A DNA stretch of 64,000 bases from SZUA-442 sp963792405 (GTDB lineage: Bacteria > Actinomycetota > Acidimicrobiia > Spongiisociales > UBA5794), in the NCBI GenBank assembly GCA_963792405.1, contig CAWBVU010000006.1, forward strand, positions 62,001 through 126,000. Direction: 5' to 3'. Positions 17,420 through 26,513 of this stretch are shown in pieces. Made by a program: the position numbers and the translations under genes. The notes beneath the pieces are model-generated. The model saw nothing but the letters and a program-made list of their open reading frames with translations. It had not been told where the DNA came from and made no database searches. How positions within the stretch are numbered: the stretch's first letter is position 1; the number at the start of each line of letters is the position of its first letter.

Positions 17420-18124
17420 ATGGCGCTCGCCACCCTCTCGTTGATCATCGCCCTCGTGATGCCGAGTCTCGGCACACCGGATGGATGTCCGGATGTCCAC
17501 GTGATCGGCGTGCGCGGATCCGGGCAGGTGGCATACGGTGCGCAGGTCGAGGGGGTGGTCGACGCCGTGAGGGACGGAGCGGCGGCGATGGGGCTCGAGA
17601 CGGCCGCTGAAGCCATCGAGTACCCCGCGATCTCGGTCACCGAGTCGCTCGGGCTGGTCCTCATCAATGGTGAGTACGACCGGAGTGTCGCCGAAGGCGT
17701 CGAGGCACTGCGGTCCGCGATGCGCCGGGTGGCCGACCGCTGCCCCCGCACGGGCCTTGCACTGGTGGGCTACTCGCAGGGTGCGCAGGTGATCAAGTCC
17801 GCCCTCGCCGGATCCACGCCGAACCTCCGCATCCCCGTCGTCGTGCTCCTCGCCGATCCCACTCGTGATGCCGCGCAGGCGGGCATCACGAGGCTCGGGG
17901 ATCCGAGCGTCGTCGCAGACGGCGCGTTCGGGGCGATCGCGCTGCCCGATCATCTGCGAGCGGTCACGGTGGACGTCTGTGCGGCCGGTGATGGCGTGTG
18001 TGAGCGCGGGAGGCGGAGCCTCGTCGCCCACTCGGACGGCTACACGGATGCCGGGCCCCTGGTCGTTCCCTTCGTGCTGGCGGACCTGTCCGAGCGGCTG
18101 CCCGCCGTCGTCGGTCCTCGCTGA
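17420..18124 (+). CDS. Secreted cutinase-family esterase
   Basis: This 234-residue cutinase has a hydrophobic N-terminus (MALATLSLIIALVMPSLG) that should act as a signal peptide. The mature part has the catalytic Ser119 in GYSQG, Asp191 in the GDGVC motif, and His204 in VAHSDGY. Cysteine pairs 23/108 and 187/194 match the two conserved disulfides. Such enzymes hydrolyse cutin, lipid esters or polyesters outside the cell. The ATG at 17420 gives a standard signal sequence. The CRP-type site upstream suggests control by carbon status. Confidence 0.9.
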   Translation: MALATLSLIIALVMPSLGTPDGCPDVHVIGVRGSGQVAYGAQVEGVVDAVRDGAAAMGLETAAEAIEYPAISVTESLGLVLINGEYDRSVAEGVEALRSAMRRVADRCPRTGLALVGYSQGAQVIKSALAGSTPNLRIPVVVLLADPTRDAAQAGITRLGDPSVVADGAFGAIALPDHLRAVTVDVCAAGDGVCERGRRSLVAHSDGYTDAGPLVVPFVLADLSERLPAVVGPR

Positions 18125-18237
18125 TCACGCGCATCCCGCGAGATGTGGCTATTCCTCATTCACATACTCAGGAATTGGCGCGACGATGGCAGGGAGGCCC
18201 AACGGCCGAACTGGCGGAGGAAAGCGCGGGTGGTGTG

Positions 18238-18732
18238 ATGAAGGTTCTGGTGGCCCATGGCTCGAGGATGGGCGGCACGGAGGAGATCGCCTACGCCATA
18301 GGGCAGAAGCTCACGACGCTCGGCTACGCCGTGACGGTGGCCGATGCCGATGAGATCCGTCACCCGTGTCGGTACGACGCGGTGGTGATCGGGTCGTCGT
18401 TGTATGCAGGACGCTGGAAGGGTGGGTGCGTCACGCTGCTCAGGCACCTGGTGCGCGGTGGGTTCACGGGACCGGTGTGGCTGTTCCACTCGGGGCCCCT
18501 CGGCGACGAGGCGAGCGTGCCCCAGCCGTTCCCGAAGCGCGTGGCGACCCTGGCGGCGCAGCTCGACGTGCGCGGCTGGGGAACGTTCGGCGGACGCCTC
18601 GACGAGCATCCCGACGGCTTCATCGCGAGGGCGATGGCCAGGGAGCTCGCGGGGGACTGGCGCGACTGGGATGCGATCGACATGTGGGCTGAGAACGTCG
18701 CCGCCACCCTGGACATGCAACAGGTGGCGTAG
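18238..18732 (+). CDS. Flavodoxin-domain protein (HemG-like)
   Basis: This 164-residue protein starts MKVLVAHGSRMGGTEEIAYAIG, the phosphate-binding loop of flavodoxins with the Flavodoxin_5/protoporphyrinogen-oxidase spacing. It continues with DAVVIGSSLYAGRWK and GPVWLFHSGPLG, where FMN ring contacts are expected. It probably carries electrons or acts as a quinone-linked oxidoreductase. I chose the ATG at 18238; the frame stays open to 18145 but lacks a good upstream start. No haem genes are nearby. Confidence 0.8.
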   Translation: MKVLVAHGSRMGGTEEIAYAIGQKLTTLGYAVTVADADEIRHPCRYDAVVIGSSLYAGRWKGGCVTLLRHLVRGGFTGPVWLFHSGPLGDEASVPQPFPKRVATLAAQLDVRGWGTFGGRLDEHPDGFIARAMARELAGDWRDWDAIDMWAENVAATLDMQQVA

Positions 18733-18935
18733 CGCGGGCGGCGGTCGATCCATGGGGGAGGGTCCCCGCGATTCCGATTGACAAACCGTCACGGCTGCGC
18801 GACCTTTGGGGGGCAGGACACATACCGGCCGCCGGAGGCGGCGGGAGCCACATGACAGTGCGAACACGGAGACGTGTTCGAGACCCGGAGTCGGTCATCG
18901 ACGAACGGTTCCCCCGCCTCGACGGTCCGGATGCC

Positions 18936-18965
18936 GGAGGGCCCACGCCATGGCGTGGGCCCTCC
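18936..18965. terminator. Perfect 30-base palindrome, probable terminator
   Basis: A 15-base arm (GGAGGGCCCACGCCA) is followed at once by its exact reverse complement. It lies 45 bases beyond the stop of the minus-strand kinase operon and beyond the flavodoxin gene on the other strand. It is probably a shared, T-poor terminator. Confidence 0.55.
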
Positions 18966-19009
18966 TCGTACCGCTTCGCCGTCCCGCGCCCCGGGCAGCC
19001 TCCCTCTAC

Positions 19010-20362
19010 CTAAGGGGCCCCTTCGCCCTGGGTCCGAGGCAGGGTGACCGTGAACACGGTGGCCTCGTCGGTGCTCACGACGTCGAGCGACCCCCTGTGC
19101 TGGGTGACGACGATGCTGTAGGCCGTGTCGAGCCCGAGGCCCGTGCCCTTCCCGGGCTCCTTCGTCGTGAAGAACGCCTCGAAGATCCGGTCGAGGACGG
19201 CAGGCGGGATCGGTGGGCCGTTGTTGCCGATCTCGACGATGACGTGGTCGTCGTCGTGGCGTGTGCGGATGGTGACCGTACCGCCGTCGATCCCTGCGTC
19301 GTGGATGGCGTCGGTGGCGTTGTCGATGAGGTTGGTCCACACCTGGTTGAGCTGGCTGCCGAAGGCGACGATGCTCGGGAGGTCGTCGTCGTAGTCGCGT
19401 GCGATCTCGATGTCCTTGGTCTTCGGGCGAAGGATCAACAGGGTGTCCTCGATGCCCTTGACGACGTCGACCTCCTGGACGGGGGCCTGATCGAGGTAGG
19501 AGTACGACTTGAGCGCCGACACGAGCGCCGAGAGTCGCTCTGCACCCTCGGCCACCCCTGCGATCAGGTCTCGGATCTCCGCATGGCCCGCTGCGGCCCT
19601 CGCGACCACATCGCCGAGCGCGACGTCGACACCTTCGAGGTCCTCTGCCGTGTAGCCGCTGTCGACGAGCGGACCGGTGAGCTCCCACGCCCGTGCCACA
19701 CCCATGCGTTCGAGCAGCGACTCGATCGCCTCCTCCCGATCGGCGCGGGCCATCGCCGTGAGGATCGGCCGCGGGTTCGATGGCTGCGGGATCACCACAT
19801 CGTCGGGCAACGCTCGTTCGAGAGCGAGCTGACGGTCGATGACCGAGCCGAGTCGCTGCGCCCCCGCCGAGACGGCTGCGGCGGGGTTGTTCATCTCGTG
19901 GGCGAGGCCCGCCGTCAGGACGCCGAGCTGCGCCATGCGCTCGGATTGGCGAACACGCGACTCCTGCTCGCGCCATCGTGAGATGAACACCGAGAACAGC
20001 GCCCTGTTCGCCTCGACGCTCGTCGACAGGACCTCTTCGAGGCATCCCCTCGGGATGGCGACGAGCTGGACCCGCGTGAGCGCGCGTGCGGTCGCGTTGC
20101 GCGGCTCCTCGGTGAGCAGCGCCATCTCCCCGATCACATCGCCCTGCCCGGTGATCGCGATCCGGACCCTGCGGTCCGCGGAATCCTTGAGGATCTCGAC
20201 CTCGCCCGATGTGATCACGTAGGCGTCGTCCGCGGTGTCGCCCTCCTCGAACAGGAGGTCCCCCGGCGCGAGGATGCGCTCGGTGATGCCCTGTGACAGC
20301 CTGGCGATGTCGCCGGGCGGGAGTCCTGCGAAGAGGGGGACGGTGGCGAGGTCCGCGTTCAC
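19010..20362 (-). CDS. Histidine kinase with N-terminal cyclic-nucleotide-binding domain
   Basis: Residues 1-120 or so of this 450-residue cytosolic kinase form a cNMP-binding fold (LFAGLPPGDIARLSQGITER, GDLLFEEGD, IGEMALLTEEPRNATARA). A HisKA-like helix with the phospho-acceptor in GLAHEMNNPAAAV follows, then an ATPase domain with VWTNLIDNATDAI, GNNGPPIP and GKGTGLGLDTAYSIV. No membrane segment is present. The GTG start overlaps the stop of the upstream receiver/reductase gene by four bases (GTGA), so the two proteins are made together and are probably a cognate pair. Confidence 0.9.
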   Translation of the reverse strand: MNADLATVPLFAGLPPGDIARLSQGITERILAPGDLLFEEGDTADDAYVITSGEVEILKDSADRRVRIAITGQGDVIGEMALLTEEPRNATARALTRVQLVAIPRGCLEEVLSTSVEANRALFSVFISRWREQESRVRQSERMAQLGVLTAGLAHEMNNPAAAVSAGAQRLGSVIDRQLALERALPDDVVIPQPSNPRPILTAMARADREEAIESLLERMGVARAWELTGPLVDSGYTAEDLEGVDVALGDVVARAAAGHAEIRDLIAGVAEGAERLSALVSALKSYSYLDQAPVQEVDVVKGIEDTLLILRPKTKDIEIARDYDDDLPSIVAFGSQLNQVWTNLIDNATDAIHDAGIDGGTVTIRTRHDDDHVIVEIGNNGPPIPPAVLDRIFEAFFTTKEPGKGTGLGLDTAYSIVVTQHRGSLDVVSTDEATVFTVTLPRTQGEGAP

Positions 20363-22011
20363 ACCGTGTCCAGGTACCGGTGGACGAACGACACGGCGAT
20401 GGACCCCTCGCCGACGGCGCTCGCCACACGCCTGACCGCGCCCTCGCGTACGTCGCCCGCGGCGAAGATGCCCGGGACCGAGGTCTCGAGGGGAAGGGGA
20501 TCCCTGTCGAGATGCCACGTCTCCGTGAAGGCGAGGACGTCGCGGCCGGTGTAGATGAATCCCCGTTCGTTCATCGCCACGGTCCCCTCGAGGAACGACG
20601 AGTGTGGCACGGCGCCGACGAAGATGAAGATCGCCGATGCGCCTCGGGTCTCCAACTCGCCGGTGTCCACGTGCTCGAGGACGATGCCCTCGACCCGGTC
20701 GCTCCCCACCACCTCGGCGACCCTCGTCGAGGTGAGCACCTCGATGTTGGGGATTCCCGCGATCTGGTCGACGAGGTATTGGGACATCTTCTCCTCGAGC
20801 CTCGCCGCCCTGACCACCATGGTCACGGTTGAGCTCGTCTTCGAGAACATGACGGCGGCCTGGCCCGCGGAGTTCGCCCCGCCGATGATGTACACGGGCC
20901 GGTCCCGGTAGGTGGAGGCCTCCGTCGCCGCCGCGCCGTAGTACACGCCCGCACCCTCGAAGCGCTCGTAGCCGGGCACGCCCAGGCGACGCACCTGCAT
21001 TCCGGACGCGACGATCAGCGCCCTGCACGTCAGGGTGGTGCCATCCGAGAGATGGATCTTCTTGAGCGGCCCTTCGACCTCCACTGCCGTGACCTCGACG
21101 GCCGTCACGAGCTCGGCGCCGAGGCGCGTCGCCTGGGCGATGGCGCGTCTGGCGAGGTCCGCCCCCGCAACGCCCTTGGGGAAGCCGAGGTAGTTCTCGA
21201 TGCGGTTGCTGGTGCCGGCCTGGCCCCCTGGCGCTTGGCGTTCGATCATCGCGGTGGTCAGTCCCTCCGACGCACCGTAGACGGCTGCGGCGAGTCCCGC
21301 AGGGCCCCCGCCGACGATGACCAGGTCGTAGAAGGGCGACTCAGGGAGTGTGTGGATGCCGACCTTGGTCGCCAGCTCCGACCGCTCGGGATTCACCAGC
21401 ACCTCACCGTCCCCGAGCGCGACGATCGGCAGGTCCGACGATCCGTCCGCCAGGCGCGAGGCGGTGGAGGCGGCCTCCGTGTCGCGTTCGATGTCGAGGA
21501 ACTGGTACGGCACTTCGTTGCGTGCGAGGAATGCCTTCACCTCGTAGGTCGAAGGTGACCAGGTCGTGCCGAAGACCCTCACACCTTCGAACGGACGCTG
21601 CGTGTGGGCTGCCCAGTCGTCGAGCACGTCGTCGAGCACCGGGTAGAGGCGGTCCTCCGGCGGGGACCACGGCTTGAGGAGGTAGTGGTCGAGGCCGACG
21701 TCGTTGATCGCCTGGATGGCGGCTTCGGTGTCGGCATACGCGGTCAGCAGGAGGCGCTTGGCCTCGGGGAAGGATTCCTGAGCCTGCACGAGGAACTCGG
21801 TCCCGGTCATGCCCGGCATGCGTTGGTCGACGAGGAACGCGGCGACGGTCCGACCCGCATCGTGGAGCTCGACCACGCTCTCGAGGGCCTCGGCGCCCGA
21901 TGCGGCGGCGAGGATCTGGTAGTCCTCGGCGTACCGCTCCCTCAGGTCACGCCGGACTGCGGCGAGCACCTGGGGATCGTCATCGACGGCGAGGATCACG
22001 GGTTTTGCCAC
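20359..22011 (-). CDS. Fused response-regulator receiver and thioredoxin-reductase-like flavoprotein
   Basis: The first 130 or so of 550 residues form a receiver domain with the acidic pair D11/D12 and phospho-acceptor Asp62 in FLVDQRMPGMTG. A short glutaredoxin-like linker domain (VFGTTWSPSTYEVKAFLARN) follows. The rest is an FAD/NADPH flavoprotein like thioredoxin reductase: DLVIVGGGPAGLAAAVYGA for FAD, IIGGANSAGQAA for NADPH and FAAGDVREGAVRR near the end. The redox CxxC is missing: the site reads YYGAAATEAS instead of CATCDG. It cannot therefore reduce thioredoxin in the usual way. It is coupled to the cNMP-domain kinase downstream. Confidence 0.9.
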   Translation of the reverse strand: MAKPVILAVDDDPQVLAAVRRDLRERYAEDYQILAAASGAEALESVVELHDAGRTVAAFLVDQRMPGMTGTEFLVQAQESFPEAKRLLLTAYADTEAAIQAINDVGLDHYLLKPWSPPEDRLYPVLDDVLDDWAAHTQRPFEGVRVFGTTWSPSTYEVKAFLARNEVPYQFLDIERDTEAASTASRLADGSSDLPIVALGDGEVLVNPERSELATKVGIHTLPESPFYDLVIVGGGPAGLAAAVYGASEGLTTAMIERQAPGGQAGTSNRIENYLGFPKGVAGADLARRAIAQATRLGAELVTAVEVTAVEVEGPLKKIHLSDGTTLTCRALIVASGMQVRRLGVPGYERFEGAGVYYGAAATEASTYRDRPVYIIGGANSAGQAAVMFSKTSSTVTMVVRAARLEEKMSQYLVDQIAGIPNIEVLTSTRVAEVVGSDRVEGIVLEHVDTGELETRGASAIFIFVGAVPHSSFLEGTVAMNERGFIYTGRDVLAFTETWHLDRDPLPLETSVPGIFAAGDVREGAVRRVASAVGEGSIAVSFVHRYLDTV

Positions 22012-22115
22012 GAGTCATGCTCCAGTCGGGGTCGTGCGCCAGCCTACCGAAGCGGTGTCGAATGCGCGTGCCGGAGGCGACTAGCCTGCCCCCCGCTCCT
22101 CGCGAAAGGTCCTGT

Positions 22116-22910
22116 ATGCACGACGCCCGCCTCGTGATCCTCGGCGGACGCGGGTCGATACCCGTGTCGGGCACAGAGTTCGTCCGATACGGTGGATCGA
22201 CGACCTCGTTTGCGATCGTCGCGGGAGGTCACGCCGTCGCCTTCATCGACGCGGGGACGGGCATGTACTCCCTCCACAGGCGAGGGATCCCGCTGGCACC
22301 GGCCTTCGACGTGTTCCTGACCCACTACCACCTGGATCACATCCAGGGACTCTCGATGCTCGACGAGTTGTGGCGCAGGTCATGCGACGTCACGGTGTGG
22401 GGACCGGGAGATCCCTCGGCCGTGCTGGAGAAGGCCATCTCCCCGCCGCTGTTCCCGGTGTCGATCGCGGACGACGCCGTCATCAGGTTCGCCACCGTCG
22501 CGTCCGAGGTCGCGGTCGACGATTGCCGTGTCACGTCCTTCCCCGTCCACCACCCCCAGGGTGCCGTCGGGTATCGCATCGACGGACCGAACAGGAGCGT
22601 GGCGGTCGTCACCGACCACGAGGCGGGCTCTCCGCTGGACGCGTCGGTGGCCGAGGCCATCGAAGGGGTCGATGTCCTCATCCACGATGCCCAATACCTG
22701 CCGGAGGAGGTCCAGAGCCATCACGGCTGGGGCCACTCGACCTATGTGGACGCCATCGCGCTCGCAGAGGCCATCGGTGCGGGCGAGCTGTTGCTCACCA
22801 GCCACGACCCCGGCCGTACCGATGACCAGGTGGACGCGGTGGTCGAGGAGGCGAGGGCGCGGTTCCCTGCCACGGGCGCGGTGTTCGAGGGCATGGAGGT
22901 TCCGTTGTGA
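22116..22910 (+). CDS. MBL-fold metallo-hydrolase
   Basis: This 264-residue metallo-beta-lactamase-fold protein has FLTHYHLDHIQG as the HxHxDH metal motif. The later ligand positions are FPVHHPQGAVGY, VVTDHE and LLLTSHDP. It resembles the tRNase Z/phosphodiesterase-like branch, but the substrate is unknown. The ATG at 22116 opens a sensible first strand (LVILGGRGSIPVSG); the longer frame runs into the divergent promoter. The LtrA gene starts within its stop codon (GTGA), so the two are coupled. Confidence 0.87.
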   Translation: MHDARLVILGGRGSIPVSGTEFVRYGGSTTSFAIVAGGHAVAFIDAGTGMYSLHRRGIPLAPAFDVFLTHYHLDHIQGLSMLDELWRRSCDVTVWGPGDPSAVLEKAISPPLFPVSIADDAVIRFATVASEVAVDDCRVTSFPVHHPQGAVGYRIDGPNRSVAVVTDHEAGSPLDASVAEAIEGVDVLIHDAQYLPEEVQSHHGWGHSTYVDAIALAEAIGAGELLLTSHDPGRTDDQVDAVVEEARARFPATGAVFEGMEVPL

Positions 22911-24103
22911 GGTTGGCAGCGATCAGCCCTCCGCGGCTGAGGACGGTCGACGAGGACGTCGAGCGCACCGCGACATGGCTCGAGCTGTTCTACGACCTGG
23001 TCTTCGTCGCCGTGGTCGCGGCGCTGGGCGTCCGCCTCGCGGCGGACACCTCATGGATGGGATGGCTCTCGTACGCCGGCTACTTCGCTCTCGTCTGGTG
23101 GCTGTGGGCCAGCCACACGTTCTACGCGGACCGGTTCGACACCGACGACCTCGTGTACCGACTCCTCGCAGGCGGGCAGATGGTGGCGATCGCGCTCCTC
23201 GCCGCGTCGGTGTCGACGGGCGAATCCGGCTCGACGATGGCGTTCGCCGCGGCGTACGCAGCCGCCAGGATCGTCCTGCTGCTCTTGTACGCACGGGCCT
23301 ACCACCATGTGGAGATCGTCCGACCCCTCGTGAGGGGCTATCTCATCGGATTCGGCGTCGCAGCGTCGCTGTGGGTCGTGTCGATCTTCCTGCCCGCCGA
23401 GGCGCGCCCGTGGGTGTGGGCGGTCGCCTTTGCGATCGACCTCGCCACGCCGTTCGTCATGCGCAAGGAGCAGGCGGCCGTCCCCCTCGACGTGTCGCAC
23501 CTCCCCGAGCGTTTCGGCCTGTTCACCATCCTCGTGCTCGGTGAGTCGATCGTGGCGGTCACCGTCGGCCTCGGCCATGTGTCGTGGCAGGTCGCCACGA
23601 CCATCACGGGGATCGCGGGCATCCTCCTCGCCACGGGCATCTGGTGGATCCACTTCGACAACGTCGACGGGTTCGTCGTCCGCCGTCGCGGAGGTGGCAA
23701 GGCGTGGCGCCCGACCGTGTGGATCTACAGCCACCTCCCGCTCGCCGTCGGGCTCGCGATGGTGGGTGTCGGCATCGAGCATGCCATCGTCGCCGCGGAC
23801 GCCGACCACGAGTACCACACGCCCGAGCGTTGGTTGCTGGTGTCGGGTGTGGCGCTCGCCTTCCTCGCGATCGCCAGCATCGAGAACGCGTCGATCAGGC
23901 GCAAGGGCGAGGCGGTCAGCGCCGCGCTGGTCAGGCTCCGCCTCGTCGCCGTCCCGATGGCGCTTGCGATCGGGCTGCTGACGGGCCTCGGGCCGGTCGG
24001 CACGGTGCTCCTGCTGGGCGCGGTCTGCGTCCTCCAGGTGGTCGGCGACGTGGCGATGTCGCAATCGGCGGGCGACGATCCCGCCCACGCCGACGCCGAC
24101 TGA
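22907..24103 (+). CDS. ltrA: Low-temperature-requirement protein A (LtrA) homologue
   Basis: This 398-residue polytopic membrane protein has the LtrA signature TWLELFYDLVFVAVVAALG near the N-terminus, then about ten hydrophobic segments, and the conserved ERFGLFTILVLGESIVAV segment in the middle. The family was named from Listeria cold sensitivity and has no established transport substrate. The GTG start overlaps the stop of the MBL hydrolase by four bases. Confidence 0.88.
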   Translation: MRLAAISPPRLRTVDEDVERTATWLELFYDLVFVAVVAALGVRLAADTSWMGWLSYAGYFALVWWLWASHTFYADRFDTDDLVYRLLAGGQMVAIALLAASVSTGESGSTMAFAAAYAAARIVLLLLYARAYHHVEIVRPLVRGYLIGFGVAASLWVVSIFLPAEARPWVWAVAFAIDLATPFVMRKEQAAVPLDVSHLPERFGLFTILVLGESIVAVTVGLGHVSWQVATTITGIAGILLATGIWWIHFDNVDGFVVRRRGGGKAWRPTVWIYSHLPLAVGLAMVGVGIEHAIVAADADHEYHTPERWLLVSGVALAFLAIASIENASIRRKGEAVSAALVRLRLVAVPMALAIGLLTGLGPVGTVLLLGAVCVLQVVGDVAMSQSAGDDPAHADAD

Positions 24104-24121
24104 TTCCTGCCGGGCCGCGGC

Positions 24122-25933
24122 CTATGGCGGTGGCAGGGTGGTCGTCGGAGGAGCCGTCGTGGTGGTATCCGGCGGCAACGTGGTCGTCGTGTCCGGCGGC
24201 AACGTGGTCGTGGTGTCCGGCGGCAACGTGGTCGTGGAGCTCGACGGTGGGACGGTCGTCGTGGGAGGAGCCGTCGTCGTCGTGGTCGGAGGCGGGTCGT
24301 CCTCGCGGGGCTGCTTGTAGTTCCACGTCCACGACTGGCGGGTGACCCTGCCGTCCGGCCAGGTCATCACCCTCGTGATCGTGTTCCCGTCCCGCTCGGA
24401 TTCGCAGGTCCTGCCGCCGTTGTTCCCGTAGAAGGTGACCGTGATCGACGACGACGTGTAGGTCGTGTCGATGTAGACGATGGCGTCCGAGTCGTTGCGG
24501 AACTGCACGTCGGGACTGGGGTACCCGAGCGTGGCCTCACGCACGTACGGGTACCTCGAGAAGTAGAGGCTGTGTGGCTGGTGGAACACGTCCTCGTAGC
24601 ACCCGAAGAAGACGGCGTTGTAGAAGGTGGTCGCGAATTGGCTCGTGCCGCCCCCGACGTTGGCCGGGTTGTCGCAGCACTCCACCCTCCCGTTGATGAT
24701 CGCCCCTGCCCGCACGTACCCCTCGGCGAGGGTGCGCCTGCCGGCGCGGTCGTTGATGGAGAAGACCTCTCCCGGCATCACGATCGCGCCACGGATCTCG
24801 TCGGCGAGGAGCTGGATGTTCGTGACCCTCGTCTGGCAGCACGGGTGGTTGGTGGTGAAGGACGAGACCTCACCGAGCGGACCCATCGCCTCTGCCATCT
24901 CCGTGGTGAAGGCGGCCTCGTCGCCTTCGGTCATCGGGAGGCGTCCCGTGTCGGAGCCGATGGCGGCCCGTGCGACGACGTCGGGAATCGCGTCGAGGTC
25001 GACCCGCTGGCCACGGATGGACGGCACGATCGACAACGTCTTCGTCTCGTCGTCGAAGGTGAACGACGCATCGACGGGCGGGATGGCGAACTGGTCCGCG
25101 GACTCGGCGGCGATGCGGCTGATCGTGTCGGGGTCGAGCGTCACCTCGACGACGGCGGGGGAGTGGACGACCACGTCGGATCGCAGGGCGGAGGCGAGTC
25201 CGGCAGGGGTGAACACCATCGACCCCGTGCCTCCCGGCGCCCGGAGGACCACGGCGTCGGAGATCAGCGCGTTGGCTTCGGCGACCGCCACGTCGACGTC
25301 GCCGTCGGTCACCATCGGGGCGACAGGGACCAGGGGCACCTCGACCGGCGAACGGTCGGTCGTCACCAGCTGCGCCTCGATCAGGGGGACCGCCGCGGGT
25401 ACGTCGATGGCGAGCCCGGCCTGCGGATACTCCGGGACCGCCCTGCCATTCTCGATGCGCACCGCGCCCTCGTAGGCGGGCTTCCCGATGGCGGTCGTCG
25501 ACCACATCTCGAGTTGGGCGGCGATGGCGTCGGTGTCGTAGTCGATCGGGACATCGATCTCGGTCGTCGAGGTCCACGTCCCCAGCCAGGCACCGACGTT
25601 CCCGAAGCCGCCGCGTCTCCTGACCGTCATGGCGTCGTCGACCACGTCGCCCTCGTCGATCGAGAGCCCGACCGAGGCAGGATCGAGCCTGACCTCCTTC
25701 CCGTCGACGATGACGACGACCGGCGTGTCGACGAGGAGCCGCTCGTGGGCGGCGAGGGCGCGCTCAGCGGCATCACGAGGCAGGCGGGAGAGTTCGATAC
25801 CGGCGGCGGTGACACCGCGGCTGACGATATCGGAGCTGATCACCTCGTCATGGGCGTATCCCGCACCGAGGAACACGAGCACCACCACGGGAACCGCGAC
25901 GGCGGCAGCGATGATGTAGCGGCGCTTTGGCAA
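24122..25933 (-). CDS. VanW-family cell-surface protein with Thr/Pro-rich tail
   Basis: The protein has a membrane anchor near the N-terminus (IIAAAVAVPVVVLVFLGAGY), then two peptidoglycan-binding-like repeats of the PG_binding_4 type. The VanW domain contains GEVFSINDRAGRRT, GYVRAGAIINGR, GGGTSQFATTFYNAVFFG and FYGNNGGRTC. The last 60 residues are TTTLPPD-type repeats, a likely wall-spanning stalk or flexible tail. The start is uncertain. The frame stays open into the MarR gene, and the first plausible start is a TTG at 25933 with a weak AGGA. VanW proteins are linked to the cell wall and glycopeptide response; the exact role is unknown. Confidence 0.85.
   Translation of the reverse strand: MPKRRYIIAAAVAVPVVVLVFLGAGYAHDEVISSDIVSRGVTAAGIELSRLPRDAAERALAAHERLLVDTPVVVIVDGKEVRLDPASVGLSIDEGDVVDDAMTVRRRGGFGNVGAWLGTWTSTTEIDVPIDYDTDAIAAQLEMWSTTAIGKPAYEGAVRIENGRAVPEYPQAGLAIDVPAAVPLIEAQLVTTDRSPVEVPLVPVAPMVTDGDVDVAVAEANALISDAVVLRAPGGTGSMVFTPAGLASALRSDVVVHSPAVVEVTLDPDTISRIAAESADQFAIPPVDASFTFDDETKTLSIVPSIRGQRVDLDAIPDVVARAAIGSDTGRLPMTEGDEAAFTTEMAEAMGPLGEVSSFTTNHPCCQTRVTNIQLLADEIRGAIVMPGEVFSINDRAGRRTLAEGYVRAGAIINGRVECCDNPANVGGGTSQFATTFYNAVFFGCYEDVFHQPHSLYFSRYPYVREATLGYPSPDVQFRNDSDAIVYIDTTYTSSSITVTFYGNNGGRTCESERDGNTITRVMTWPDGRVTRQSWTWNYKQPREDDPPPTTTTTAPPTTTVPPSSSTTTLPPDTTTTLPPDTTTTLPPDTTTTAPPTTTLPPP
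24168..24239. repeat. Three tandem 24-base units coding a Thr/Pro repeat
   Basis: Three near-identical 24-base units occupy 24168-24191, 24192-24215 and 24216-24239, differing at one or two positions each. On the minus strand each encodes eight residues of TTTTLPPD type in the tail of the VanW protein. The copy number is likely to vary between strains. Confidence 0.85.
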
Positions 25934-26018
25934 TGGTGGTCCTGGCGGTCGCGGTCCCTGGCGATCGCCCTCCAGTGTATGGGCTGATCCCCATAACGAA
26001 GGGGTTTGCGGCCGTTCG

Positions 26019-26468
26019 CTAGCGGTTGGCCTCTGCGACCCTCGTGAGGGCGTCGGTGATGGTGGCGAGCTCACCCGCCGACAGATGGGCACCGAAGTGC
26101 TCCTCGATGCCCCGGTAGTGCAGTCGCCCGGCCGCCAGGAACACGTCCCTGCCCTCCTCGGTGAGGCCGACCTCCATGCCCCTGCGATCCTGGTCGCAGA
26201 TGGCACGGGTCACGAGGCCCCTGCGCTCGAGCCGATCCACGAGCCTCGTCGCTGCGCTCTTCGACAGGATCATCCCTTCGGCGAGCTCGTGCATGCGGAG
26301 CGTGTGACCCTCGGCCGATGCCAGCAGCAGCAGCACCTCGTACCAGCCCAGCGTGAGGCCGAACTGCTCCCGCAGGTCGTGGTCGAGGCGGCGCGTGACC
26401 CTGGCATGGGACAGGATCGCCGCATGCCATGCGTCGGTCACCGGGCTGTGCTTGATGGTGATCGGCAT
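26019..26468 (-). CDS. MarR-family transcriptional regulator
   Basis: This 149-residue winged-helix protein has the recognition region LRMHELAEGMILSKSAATRLVDRLERRGLV and the wing DQDRRGMEVGLTEEG, both standard MarR features. Cys-based sensing is not obvious: the single Cys in RAICDQDRR is at the wing. I chose the ATG at 26468; a TTG at 26504 would extend into the operator region. It is divergent from a YceI gene, with two like palindromes between them, so it probably represses itself and yceI. Confidence 0.9.
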   Translation of the reverse strand: MPITIKHSPVTDAWHAAILSHARVTRRLDHDLREQFGLTLGWYEVLLLLASAEGHTLRMHELAEGMILSKSAATRLVDRLERRGLVTRAICDQDRRGMEVGLTEEGRDVFLAAGRLHYRGIEEHFGAHLSAGELATITDALTRVAEANR

Positions 26469-26488
26469 GAGGCGAGGGTACGGCGAAA

Positions 26489-26507
26489 TAGTTGAAATAT
26501 GCAACTA
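26489..26507. promoter_or_regulatory. MarR operator 1
   Basis: TAGTTG, seven bases, CAACTA is a perfect 6-7-6 inverted repeat just upstream of the MarR start. Its core TTGAAATATGCAA matches the inverted core of operator 2 at 11 of 13 positions. Confidence 0.65.
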
Positions 26508-26513
26508 CCATAT

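Noticed and set aside
18806..19981. Long plus-strand frame over the kinase
   Set aside because: The minus strand encodes a complete cNMP-domain histidine kinase with all motifs; the plus frame is shadow.
20359..22011. Ordinary thioredoxin reductase (trxB)
   Set aside because: No thioredoxin gene is beside it, the CxxC is missing and a receiver domain is fused at the N-terminus.
24572..25987. Plus-strand frame over the VanW gene
   Set aside because: It is Asp/Gly/His/Arg-rich shadow; VanW and binding repeats are on the other strand.
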